In this document: one piece after another, positions 44,054 through 54,249 of the stretch
Layout: each line of letters begins with the position of its first letter
Numbering within the stretch: the stretch's first letter is position 1
Assembly (NCBI GenBank): GCA_963680875.1
Contig: OY804586.1
Coordinates: 55,090,203-55,154,202 of the forward strand
DNA length: 64,000 nt
Origin: Bathymodiolus brooksi
Taxonomy: Eukaryota > Mollusca > Bivalvia > Mytilida > Modiolidae
Direction of reading: 5' to 3'
Program-made: the position numbers and the translations under genes
Notes under the pieces: model-generated
Seen by the model: only the letters and a program-made list of their open reading frames with translations
Told to the model about the DNA's origin: nothing
Database searches by the model: none

Positions 44054-46150
44054 TTTTTCATTTTCAGATAATAATTTGAATATTAATTGATATGAAAGAA
44101 AGGCAAATATCTTAAAACAAGCACAATGGTAACAGTTATCTTCATGCAAAGTGTCACGGAGATTACTCTTCCGGTTAAAAAGTTATCCTCTAAAAACTGG
44201 TCAAATTTGTCAGGGGTGTGACGTTTTAGCGTGACAAACTTTAAATTGCCTTAACTTACCTTGATGATAAAAAAAATAAGATAACAATTATATTAAAGAA
44301 AGATGGTATTCTATAATTTCGTATCATTTTACTTCAAATACCTAGATGTTTTGTGACCTATGATTTTGCAACAATTTTTTTTCTATTTTTTAAATTACTG
44401 TACGTGAATAAAATTAACTTGGAAAATTGTACAAATGTCAAATTAAACCTTAATAGTTTTTCATTGTTGAGACTAATTAGTTCAGAAAAGTCAAAATATG
44501 TTGTATAAAAACATTAGTTATAATAATTTAGTAGTATTAGACTGGATGATTATGATAGTTGTAAAATTGGGCTTGCATAAGGAGAGACACACAAAATGAT
44601 AAGAGTGTGACATTTTATCTTAGTTGTATAGTACTATGTTGTATGCTTTAATAGTTCACAATTTTCTTTATTTTCCAAAAGTTCCAGACCAAATCAAAGA
44701 AAAATGTTGGAAGTAGCTCTGATATATGACATATCATAGCTAGGAAATCAAAATAACTAATGTCAGGAGTGTGACACTTTTAATAGGCATATCTTTTAAA
44801 TAAAAAATAAAATAAACCATGCTTCTACAAACTTCCAATGTTTTCAATTTAATTACATATAAACAATAAGCAATAATTGTAGTATATTTGTATATTGCAT
44901 GACATCTTTCTCATAATAAGTGATGATAAAGGGTTATATTTTCTTAAAACATGACAAAATATTGATTTTTTTTCTAAATGAAAAATTGATGTATGTTGCT
45001 TTAGATAAACAGAATACTTACTTTAATATATCTTGCCTTTAATAAAACATTTTTATTCTTTTGATATAGCATTTTTGAAAATTTATCAATAATTTGTTAT
45101 TCAACAGTAATATGTCACACTCCTGACCTAAAAACATTATATGTCGATTGCAATTGCAGTAGGAAGTTATTTTGCAGAGTAAATTATTGAGAAAAATGGG
45201 GAAACTAATTTGAAAACCACTAAAAAGTAATTTTATACTAAGAAAAGATGATCTATTGCTAGTTTTAATAAATTTCAAATCCATTTTAACCATTTTTGAT
45301 AAGATAAATTCCTAAAGGGCAAATAATTAGCACACTAATCATTAGAAAAAAACAAAAATTTGAATCTTCTTTTAATATTTACTGTTAACTGTAAGAAATA
45401 TAAGCTTTTGAAGAAATATAACTTTAAGAATAAGTTGGTTATATTATTTTCAGCTCAACAGGTTTATTTTCGAGAGGGAGTCAGGAGTGTGACAATTTTA
45501 TTTAAGAAATAGATTATTTTGTAAGCATATAGCCTCCATAAAATGCTTGTAATTGTCTCGGGGAATTATTTAATTCTCAATAAGCACTATACTCTTGAAA
45601 AGATGTATAAATGGTTGAAAATTTATAATTATGATAGAATATGATAAAATATGATTGAAATAACATCTTAGCAATGCAAAAATGAAATATATTCAATGGA
45701 AACCTTTCTTCAGTCAAAATAGATTATGTACTACTACTTAAAAAAGTAATTGTGACCAACAGTGATTGCATTTAGCTTGATATTTGGTGTATTTATCTGT
45801 TAGAAAAATGTGTCAAGAAATGGACAGTATTTTCATTTGGTTACCTCTAGTTTTTACTACCAATGATCAACTTAACTTAACTTTTGTTATATTTATTAGG
45901 CATATATAAATAATTGATTTACAACTATTAAACCCCATTAGATCATATTGTTTATGCTTGTATGAAAACTTTAATTACCAGATTTTTTAAAATATACAGT
46001 AAAAATAGTGTTTCTTTGATATACTGAAACTGTTTTCTCATGATATATACAAAGTTTGGTACCAAAATGTGCCTATTTCATATCATTATTAAATAGAAAC
46101 ACATTTAGGTCTTTTACCATACGCAAACAGAGCTCCAGATAAGGATTCTT
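44054..46150. repeat. AT-rich region with spaced GTCAGGAGTGTGAC motifs
   Basis: GTCAGGAGTGTGAC occurs at 44762 and 45480, inverted at 45114, and as GTCAGGGGTGTGAC at 44209. A partial AAGAGTGTGAC is at 44601. The motif has GTCA/TGAC edges. No exon or transposase frame is seen. Confidence 0.6.
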
Positions 46151-46256
46151 AAATTGGGTTTTTAACTCTCCTGTTTAGCATTTCCATTGGGTGCTTTTAA
46201 ATGCTTTACTTCAAATTTTTCATTCACCAGTATAAGATTCAATTGTTTTTTTTTAC

Positions 46257-46560
46257 CCACCATGAGTAGTATATGGGCACGGACAAAACCATATTTGCGG
46301 AGGTGCTGTGAGGTGCTACCGGAAGTGACGTGACCAGAAGTAGCGTCAGTCACGTGACCGGAAGTGACGTCAATTACGTGTTCGGAAGTATGTGCATTTG
46401 CAACCGGAAGTTGAGAAATATTCGCCCTAGTGGGGCTTTTTGACCGGAAGTGACACAGTCACGTAACCGGAAGAGGCCCTGTCCGGAAGTATGTTCTGCG
46501 CATGCCCCGATTTTTCCCGTGTTTTTTTTCTTAGTAGTTATAACATGGATACCGGATGTG
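46257..46560 (+). repeat. Left TIR of the polymerase-bearing element
   Basis: From CCACCATGAGTAGTATATGG to CATGGATACCGGATGTG, inverse to 50633-50942. It holds seven CGGAAG cores, two of them in ACCGGAAGTGACGT, plus CACGTGACC, GCGCATG and CGCCCTAGTGGGGC. Confidence 0.88.
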
Positions 46561-46791
46561 AGTTCCTACTCAGGCGAATTCCTGACAAAAACGACCGCTG
46601 CGCCTTCACAAGAGGTAGTCGAGGGGAGGTCATGATATTTTTTGAAAAGAATAAGGTCTTGGGAGTTGAACCAAACAGGGTTCTGAATATATTAGAAGGA
46701 ATTTAAAAAATAAACACGACTTGAAGCGAGCGGGGGTAAAAAAGGTGTCCCCCTTGTACATGTTTATACATTGATAGTATATTTACGTGGA

Positions 46792-46876
46792 TAGTGACAA
46801 GGCCTGTGAGTGGTTAAGGCGTTAGACTAGAAATATATTGAGGTTTACCCATACAGGTTCGAATCCTGTCAACGAT
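46792..46876 (+). pseudogene. tRNA-Ser-like sequence (AGA at the anticodon position)
   Basis: The D arm GAGTGGTTAAGGC, anticodon loop CTAGAAA and T arm CAGGTTCGAATCCTG, with a variable arm, resemble serine tRNAs. The anticodon and acceptor stems are mispaired, so it is scored as a pseudogene. A fragment (TTGGGGTCTCCCCCTTCGAATCCTG) recurs at 47004-47030. Confidence 0.65.
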
Positions 46877-47293
46877 TCTAATTTTTTTTTTGGGACCGGT
46901 AATTTATTTTTGATACTGTCGTTACTTTGGATGATGTATCTGCAATAGTGTGTAATTGTTAGAAAGAGGTGTACTTGTAGAATATTATAATCTTAAAAAT
47001 CTATTGGGGTCTCCCCCTTCGAATCCTGTCGACGTCTCAAAATGTTTGGTAGTACAGTGAAAACAAAGAAAAAACATTCGATCTTCTATGTTTGCTTAAA
47101 TTGTAGGTGTGATCATATTTTAGACTTGTTCATTCTGACCATAATGAAGGTTATCATTTTCCTCCAGAAAATAATTTTGTTTAGCGTAAATTCACTGACG
47201 GGAAACCCAAAACTACTTGGACTTTTGCTACACAAATGGATTAATATCCTATCAAATTGTCATTCCACATTGAAACGGAAAAAACAATGTAGC

Positions 47294-47366
47294 CGCCCAT
47301 ACAGGTAGTCGAACCGTAGACCCTGAGATTAAAAGTCTGATGCTCTACCGACTGAGCTACGCGGGG
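47294..47366 (-). pseudogene. tRNA-Lys-like sequence (TTT)
   Basis: 73 nt: GTAGCTCAGTCGGTAGAGC D arm, CTTTTAA anticodon loop in a stem with one mismatch, GGTTCGACT T loop. The T stem and acceptor stem pair poorly (three clear pairs plus wobble), so it is likely inactive. Lies within the TIR element. Confidence 0.7.
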
Positions 47367-47459
47367 TACATACTATGTTAGGCAAATTTACTATCTTTAT
47401 ATCTTATAAGACAGGAATGTAAACATGCACATGCGTTTTATATTTTGTCGCAAGGTTTC

Positions 47460-47740
47460 ATAAAGTGATTGATTGCTGTTTAACGCCAAGTGAACAATTT
47501 CAGTTATGATAACATGTTTTTCTTAATGAAATGATTTCTGTTTTATGGAAGAACTATAGATAGTGCTAGTGAACTGAAACAACAGTCCGCAAGTAGACAT
47601 ATCGCCTCATTCGGTTCCTAACCAACTAGTCTTTCTCCTTAGTGTGTTTAGTGAAGGTTTAGCAAATACAAATTTTATTTTGATCCCATCGGAGATCAAA
47701 CTCACCACCGCAAGGCGAGCCAATTACACCACCGATGTGG
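47460..47740 (-). mobile_element. SINE family C, diverged
   Basis: On plus: GTTTAACGCCAAGTGAACAATTTCAG (tail), GTGAACTGAAACAACAGTCC, CCAACTAGTCTTTCTCCTTA, then the head GGCGAGCCAATTACACCACCGATG. Inserted in the TIR element. Confidence 0.72.
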
Positions 47741-48772
47741 TTAAATAAATGTATATAAAAAAAATCGAACCACCGTATTTCAACGGGGCCTTTTTACTCC
47801 CTTCCTATGGTACCGCGGGATCTATGATACCGCGGTATTTATTTTGTCTGTTTCTATGCACTGCAGCGTCACCCGCCGGTTTTTTTCTATTTATATATTC
47901 ATAAACACAACAGTCACATTTATCAGAACGTCTGGTCATTCTGTCCAAATATCTTGAATTTTTGTAAGTACACGTATTTTTATCTTTTCCTTAGAAATAG
48001 CGGACATTTTTAATTTAACCCTGATACCATGCTTTGTAAAATGTCCACTAATTAAACCTTAGTTGTCATATTTCGTCTGCTATTTTCTAGAAATGTCGTT
48101 CGTTTGTTTACGTTTCATTTCAACCCGTTTTTGGTGTTATTTTTAGTTACTTTCTAGACCGACAAAATTAAGCTATGAAAACATATTAACCAACATAGCG
48201 TTACATCAAATTGACTCAACTTCGTTACATTTGTTATTTCAAAGAAACTTTTTACTTTATTAAATGTGATCAAGATTTTCTTTATGGTATATTAAGTTTG
48301 CCAGATATTCACCTTGATTTAGTATCTATAAACGATGTCTTGATTTGTCAAACATTGTGTCCCATAACATCAATTTTGCAATTACCGCGATTTCATAGGA
48401 AACCATTTCTGGGAGGTACATCGGCGTTGTCATAGGGAAAAGTGACGACGTATTTATAAACAAAGTCAAAGAATAAAATGAATTGTGAGGGAAAATAGGT
48501 TTCTATACCGGAGGAATAAAATATAACATTTTTGGATTAATTCCGAAGACTAGTTACGTTACACAGACGTTAAACATTAAGTACCGCGGTACCATAGAAC
48601 CCCGGGCTATATATTAAAGAAGTTTTAAATCAGATTTTTAAAAAGAAGGCTTAGTTCAGTTTTACAAAACAAAGATTACATGTGCAACATTTCTAAGATA
48701 ATTATCGGACATTGAAAAATATCATGTTTAGAAAGAATGTAATTTCTTAATCTTCTTTCACAAATCCAACGT
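47741..48772. other. Interior of the TIR element, no gene seen
   Basis: Two GGTACCGCGGT-like palindromic words (TACCGCGGGATC at 47811, ACCGCGGTACC near 48582) mark this stretch. A frame at 48211-48435 has no motif. Confidence 0.45.
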
Positions 48773-48938
48773 TTAGAATATCAGTTAGTTGTGTGACGTC
48801 ATAAAAACAGTTTCCCGTGCTTTTTTCAAACGTCGCGACGTTTGACGTTTAAAATATCAGTTAGTTGTGTGACGTCACCAAAACAGTTTCCCGTGGGTTG
48901 TTTTCAAACGTCGCTACGTTTGACGTTTAAAATATCAG
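48773..48938 (+). repeat. 76-bp tandem repeat just before the polymerase frame
   Basis: Two units and the start of a third: TATCAGTTAGTTGTGTGACG, TCA, ...CAGTTTCCCGTG..., CAAACGTCG.. ACGTTTGACG. Each carries TGACGTCA and a CAAACGTCG(C/T)...ACGTTTG near-palindrome. Confidence 0.85.
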
Positions 48939-49547
48939 TTGTTTTTTCTAAAAGACGACGAAGAAAGAGAACGTGAAGAAAAGAAACATCACCTGTACCA
49001 GTTGAAACAGCAGTTGGAACACTACCTACAAGAACTCCCCGTGGTTGGCTTCAATACGGGGAAATACGACGTGAATGCCATGAAGGTGAATTTTTTTACT
49101 CGATTGGTGGACAGTCACAAAATCAAGTATACCGTGAAGCGGAACAACAAGAATACCGGACAGCATATTCGTCACCAGGGTAACGACAATGAGAAAGTGA
49201 TAGTACGTCGGCGCCTTCCAGTAGAAGGATTCTGTAAAGAGACCAACACCGTATACCAGGGCTGTTTATGGCATGGTCATCGATGTTGTATCACCAAGGA
49301 TAAGTCTGTCAACCCCATCAACGGAAAGAGCTTGGACGATATGTGTGAATGGGGACGTCTTAAGAAGCAAGAGCCGGAGCTGAAAGCATTTATCACCGAC
49401 AGACGATCTTGTGATGTGCAGTTTAAGATGACGGAGGAGACCATCCTACAAGCCGTCATGGACGAGAAGTTGTTTGGTGCTTTGGAAGTCGATCTTCACG
49501 TCCCGGATGATTTGAAGCCCAAGTTTACTGAGATGCCCCCAGTATAA
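48939..49547 (+). pseudogene. Family B DNA polymerase, N-terminal fragment (exonuclease motif and middle)
   Basis: The frame opens without an ATG inside the tandem-repeat edge. Residues 36-50 (VVGFNTGKYDVNAMK) fit the second exonuclease motif of protein-primed polymerases. After about 50 residues comes VEGFCKETNTVYQGCLWHGH, a block that in full-length relatives lies far downstream; the part in between, including the first palm motif (the SLYP box), is absent. LFGALEVDLHVPDDLKPKF follows, then a frameshift ends the frame at 49545. Not functional. Confidence 0.82.
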
Positions 49548-50463
49548 CATCGAGGTATCCAGAGACAACATTGGTGACCACATGAAAGCCTATGCAGAAG
49601 AAAAGGGGATCATGAACCAGGAAAGAAGGTGTTTGATTGGAAGTATGTATGGAGAAAATATTATGGTTATTTCACCTTTGCTCGACGTGCCGGGGATGTC
49701 GATCCAGAGAAGAGTGACCGAGACCCGCAAGCTAGATGGAAATTCCAGCTATGGGAAAACAGTCACAAACAAAGAGAGACACACAGGCTTCATTTACTGT
49801 CAAGAGCATCAAGTCATCCGCTATCTCGTCGACCCTTCCTTCCGTCGCTGCAACCAGCTGAGTGACAAGACCTTCGAAGTGGATATGAGAAAGAAGACCG
49901 TTCGACTGGATCTACCCATGCAGATTGGTTGTTTTGTCTACCAGTACGCCAAGCTCCGGATGTTGGAGTTTTACTATGACTTCATGAACGTGTTTGTGGA
50001 TCGTCGGGACTTCCAGTATTGCGCCATGGACACGGATAGTGTTTATATAGCTTTGTCCGCTGGCAGTTTGGAAGAAGTGATCAAACCCGAGATGCAACAG
50101 CGTTACCAGATGGAAAAGAAGAATTGCTTTCCATGTACAGACACCCCACAGTTGGCAGCCTATGACAGGAGAATACCTGGTTTGTTTAAGACCGAATTTA
50201 CGGAAGATGGAATGATTGCCTACTTTTGTTTTGGTGCGGAGGACAAATTTAACTGCAAAGGAGTCAACAGGAAAACCAACAACGTGACAAAGAAGAAGTA
50301 CATGGATGTTCTGCTAACCAAACAGTCTGGATCTGGTACCAACAGAGGTTTCCGTACCATTGATAACCAAGTCTACACATACCTACAGGAAAGAGCTGGG
50401 TTCACCTACTTCTACCCAAAACGGAAAGTCTTTGCAGATGCGGTCTCTACAGCACCATTATAA
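49548..50463 (+). pseudogene. Family B DNA polymerase, palm and C-terminal part
   Basis: From VSRDNIGDHM the frame (49582 on) reads EKGIMNQERRCLIGS, then a compressed, shifted stretch (about 49640-49720; the motif RRAGDVDPEKSD is in another frame). RKLDGNSSYGKTVTN (KxxxNSxYG motif) and CAMDTDSVYIALS (catalytic DTDS) follow, then GLFKTEFTEDG and a proper C-terminal end TYFYPKRKVFAD, TAA at 50461. The catalytic YxDTDS and KNSxYG boxes survive, but a segment just before the latter is missing. In full elements the product copies the element's own DNA from a protein primer. Confidence 0.88.
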
Positions 50464-50632
50464 ATTTGAGGTGAGAGGCTATGTAGTTAACCTATGGTTA
50501 TAGGACGCGGACCTCGTAGAGAACACCCCATGGACCCTTCCGAAGGGGTCACGTGACCTTCGGTCACTACAGGTGTTGCACAAATTCCGGTTGTGCATGC
50601 GCACACCCGAATGGGGTCAAATCACCTTCCGT
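50464..50632 (+). promoter_or_regulatory. Palindrome-rich spacer before the right TIR
   Basis: Contains ACCCTTCCGAAGGGGT, GGTCACGTGACC and a copy of the TIR words TTCCGGTTGTGCATGCGCA. Regulatory role is inferred only from these site-like words. Confidence 0.4.
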
Positions 50633-50942
50633 CACATCCGGTAGCCATGTTACTACTACTAAGAAAAAAAACGCGGGAAAAATCCGGGCATTCGCAGAAC
50701 ATACTTCTGGTCAGGGCCACTACCGGATAGGGCCTCTTCCGGTCACGTGACTTTTTCACTTCTGGTCAAAAGGCCCCACTAGGGCGGATATTGCGCAACT
50801 TCCGGTTGTGCATGCGCAGAACATACTTCCGGATACGTGACTAACGTCACTTCCGGTCACGTGACTGACGTCACTTCCGGTAGCACCTCACATCACCTCC
50901 GCAAATATGGTTTTGTCCGTGCCCATATACTGCTACCATGAA
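50633..50942 (-). repeat. Right TIR of the polymerase-bearing element
   Basis: On the minus strand: TATATGGGCACGGACAAAAC, ACCGGAAGTGACGTCAGTCA, CGTGACCGGAAGTGACGT, TTGTGCATGCGCAG (plus), ending CATGGCTACCGGATGTG. It pairs with the left TIR over the full length with scattered differences. Confidence 0.88.
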
Positions 50943-51159
50943 TAAATTGAATTGGGTCTTTTACTCTCTGTACATGACATGCATTGCTTTTTTGTTGCAG
51001 GTATATAAGGCATTGGAAATTTATACATCCAGTTTTATTCTCCTGATGAACACTATACCGTATTCTTTAAATATTTTTCATTGGTGTAGATGATACGTAT
51101 ATGTAAAGAAAAAATCCTGAGATGGGGTCTTGTCCCGCATTCCCGTTAAAATAAATAGA

Positions 51160-51592
51160 CTATCCCGTTATGTCGATACCTGTTTCTACCTTCACGATCG
51201 ATTTAGCATTCGAAAATTGTTTCTTGTCCACCATGGCACCTTACGTATACTCTCGTGATGGGCGGAGCCTATCCATATATGGATCTGAATGCCAAATAAG
51301 AAAAACGTTACTACGATGCTTTACTACGATTGATCCAAATAACGATATCTCCAAAACGAGGCAAGTGCACGTGAAATAGCAACTTGTAAACAAAATGTCG
51401 GACAGAAAGAAGATTTCATGCATTCAAATTTTCAGGTGGATATAAGTCTACCATGGATTGAAGCAGCGTTTACTTAATACCTCAAGGTTTACCTGAATAT
51501 ATGTATCTTTCACCCCCGTTATTTTTGCCAACCACTTACAACGGAATTAGGACAAACAATCTCCCGGTGTGAATCACTCCGGGCGCTGCTGA
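51160..51592 (+). repeat. Second copy of the 36452-36862 block
   Basis: Shared stretches: TTACGTATACTCTCG, CCTATCCATATATGGATCT, GAAATAGCAACTTGTAAACA, CAACCACTTACAACGGAATT, GAATCACTCCGGGCGCTGCT. The 64-bp TIRs of the 36-kb element are absent here. Confidence 0.82.
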
Positions 51593-51913
51593 TATGCATT
51601 CTGTGCATTGCATATATGGAATACCGTTTTTCTCTACTTTACATAGCCATGGAAATTTTCCTTTCCAAGTGACAAAAGTTTTGATTGTGACTGAATGTTT
51701 CCGTTTCGTTGAATTATTGTCAGTCTTTACTGCCACTTTCAAAATATCGTCAATGAATTCTTTTGCAACAATTTTACTATGATTTACAGCATTTTCAATC
51801 AGCGTATCTAAAATTCGTGTAACCATGGCTATTGAATCTGTCTTTAAATAATTAGCGATAGAATAATTTGCCCGTAAGGCAAAAGGGGCTTTCTTCCTCC
51901 CTCCACGATTCAT
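51593..51913 (-). pseudogene. Zinc-finger/transposase-like fragment cut by a repeat
   Basis: On the minus strand: RGGRKKAPFALRANYSIANY, a helical segment, then TFVTWKGKFPWLCKVEKNGI and PYMQCTEC. The W(x)KFPWL...MxCxxC pattern resembles the TTF-type zinc finger in hAT-related and ZNF862/KIAA1586-like proteins. The frame is cut exactly where the 51160-51592 repeat begins, so the rest is lost. Similarity is by eye. Confidence 0.4.
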
Positions 51914-52322
51914 AATAATAGATTAAAACCGCTACCAAATTAATTTCAAGGCAAACAAGGCTAAATTCTAGCAGGGAACCGAATTTATTTCCTCCGAATT
52001 CTGTGGAGCACCTTAAGTGGAGTCAATATTTGGAACTCCTCGCACCCTTAGTTAGAAGTAACGGATCCCATCAGAACTATACATCGGCAAACCTCGGGAG
52101 ATTTGTAATCTTACGAGTGTTGACGAGTGAAAGAGAAAGTAAAATGTCATGCAACAGAAATCATACGTCTTTACGATATGCTTTAATTATGCAACTACAT
52201 AAACATGAATGAGTGAAGTAAGCACTCATTAAACGAAGAATTTGATTATATCTGGATGGAATTGGGTTCAACAACGCAACGGAAATGAAAAAATTGGGTT
52301 TTTGCTAATTTTATTTGCGCAG
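51914..52322. other. No gene seen
   Basis: Intron-like sequence before the exon at 52323. No motif. Confidence 0.4.
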
Positions 52323-52366
52323 CTTATCTGGAGTTCTGCCCAAAAGAAAATGATACCTCTGAGGAA
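52323..52366 (+). CDS. Candidate exon 2 of the unidentified host gene
   Basis: Acceptor TTTATTTGCGCAG and strong donor GTAAGT enclose 44 nt. With one base carried in it reads (A)-Y-L-E-F-C-P-K-E-N-D-T-S-E-E and ends in phase 0; with none carried in it reads LIWSSAQKKMIPLR and ends with two bases. Both are open. The first fits the exon at 35173. Confidence 0.5.
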
Positions 52367-52517
52367 GTAAGTCTCTATTTGTTATCATTTTAACACTTTG
52401 TTGCATATATTGCACTGAGCAACTGAATCTGAAAAATATATCATATTGACATTATTTTACGACCAAAATTATGTCAATTTGTCCAATTTGAAATTTCACC
52501 CTCTATGTCACACAAAG

Positions 52518-52546
52518 TCTTCATTTTTTTGAAAATCACCCATATA
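52518..52546 (-). repeat. 29-bp inverted repeat, right arm
   Basis: The exact inverse complement of 44025-44053. Just inside, ATGTCACACAAAG resembles the GTGTGAC words near the left arm. Confidence 0.85.
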
Positions 52547-54114
52547 TCGGTTTGTGACTTCTTACTTACTGTCTGTTAATGTGACTCATGAAAATGAAAA
52601 AAACAAAAACGGCAGATTATACATGTTAAAACACTATTTCTGCAAGTATACTATCGATAGGGACACCCTATTTTGGGGTAGTTATTCGTTGTCGTTCATC
52701 TGTGGACACATTGATTTGTGTGCATTTACTTATTCTAGTTGACCAATTTTGCATTATGTTTTACCCTTGTCCGTCTGTCTTTCCCTCCATCATGTTTTGG
52801 TTTCCCTTCAATAACTTGAGTTTGCTTTGGTCAAATGTTTTGAAATTTGGCTGTGTTAAAAATCGCAAAAGGTCTGTCAACTTTGATTTAGGCAAGAGTG
52901 GGGCATCTGTGTCCCATGTTCACCTTTGTTTCATTTGATTATATTTTTTGCTGGTAAAATACAGAATTAAAATGCATGTGTAAATTTGCTGACCGACTGA
53001 TCTCACATCAGTATGCATGGGTCAACAACTGCCATACAATTTATTTTTGATTAAGGTGTTCCATGATTGTTGAGCCACTTCTTAAACATTTATAGAGCGT
53101 AAGAATAAGTTACAAAATGTACAACAACAAATACCGAAGTTGGAGAAAAAAGATGGCTTTATAAGATACAATTCCAAAAAGTTGACCATAATATATGTGA
53201 AAAGTGGAAACTGGAAATTATACAGACTTCTAATAAATTAGCAAAATTGTTGTTGTTATTTAATGTCAAACTTCTTTGCTTCATGACTCAATTGTTCGTA
53301 AAGTGTGTATTCTAAGATTAACACCATGTAAAGGCTTAAAATCTAGTACACTTTCACATAGCTTTGTGTGATGATTACAAAATATTTAAATTTGTTTCTT
53401 TTTCCTGTGTTTTTTCCCCTTGATTTAATTGATAATCATAGATTTACTGGTCACCTCTCCCACAATGACAAAGGAATGAATTGATCCACATCAACACAGG
53501 CCGTGTTCACACTGATTATGTGAAACATGTTTTGTGTAAACAACTGAATGCGTTTGCTTATTTCTACATGTAAATAATCAATACTTTTACCTGTAATGTG
53601 TTATTTATTGAATACAATGTACTAAAATTAAAGAACATTTATATATTTCATTTGATTAAAGCTAGATATTACAATTCTTAAAAAGGCCATGTCAAGGTAT
53701 GTTGATTGCTTAACAAGAATTATAACTTGCTGTGTTTAACATCACTCACTCAATACATTGTACATAGAAAACTTTTAAATAGTCAAAATAAGAATTTTAC
53801 TTGTGAACAGAAATTATACTAGGTCACAAATCAAATTTTAGGATATAAGAAAAGAAAGTGTGACAAACAGTAGTCTGCACAAAGGCATTTTTGCTTGTTT
53901 TTTTTCCACTAGTCAAGTTTGCTAAAGTTGCAGAATAATACATATTTGCAATATCATTCCAAGGGAATGGGAGTTACAGTAACCATTATAGCTATTAGTT
54001 AAATCCTGTCCATTTTGTGTTTGCTGTCAGTACTATGCCAATCAAATTTTAACGCAGTATAATTCCATGGAATGATTTTGATAATACATTGTGCATTTGA
54101 TTTTCTTTCTTCAG
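52547..54114. other. Intron-like sequence, no gene seen
   Basis: 52750-52935 resembles the interior of the 15780-16210 repeat (CTTGTCCGTCTGTC, TAACTTGAGT, TGTTTTGAAATTTGGC). The rest is AT-rich. Confidence 0.45.
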
Positions 54115-54214
54115 ATGTATGAGTAATGGACTGATGGCCGGGATGAACATGAACAGAAGGGCAAGAAGGATAAATTCCCTTTTGCAAAGTCATGCTTATT
54201 TAAACCAATCAAAG
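54115..54214 (+). CDS. Candidate exon 3 of the unidentified host gene (two readable frames)
   Basis: Acceptor TTTTCTTTCTTCAG and donor GTTAGT enclose 100 nt. In phase 0, the phase expected from exons 35173 and 52323, codons are M-Y-E-TAA, then W-T-D-G-R-D-E-H-E-Q-K-G-K-K-D-K-F-P-F-A and KSCLFKPIK, leaving one base that fits 56064. Carrying two bases instead gives the fully open CMSNGLMAGMNMNRRARRIN and SLLQSHAYLNQSK, ending in phase 0, which fits 58869. Confidence 0.5.
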
Positions 54215-54249
54215 GTTAGTGATTATTATTAAGATTGTAATTATGTCTC

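Larger units (their letters stand above)
46257..50942 (+). mobile_element. TIR element with family B DNA polymerase (Polinton/Maverick-like relic)
   Basis: TIRs of about 305-310 bp enclose 4.7 kb. The only recognisable gene is a decayed protein-primed-type DNA polymerase next to the right TIR. Integrase, packaging ATPase, protease and capsid genes expected of a complete Polinton are not visible. The flanks share ATTGGGTTTTTAACTCTC (46154) and ATTGGGTCTTTTACTCTC (50954), possibly a direct repeat around the insertion. The left interior holds tRNA-like sequences and a SINE. An alternative is a different virus-like TIR family using a related polymerase. Confidence 0.7.

Noticed and set aside
47294..47366. 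Functional tRNA-Lys gene
   Set aside because: Acceptor and T stems pair poorly although the length and loops are right, so it is listed as a pseudogene.
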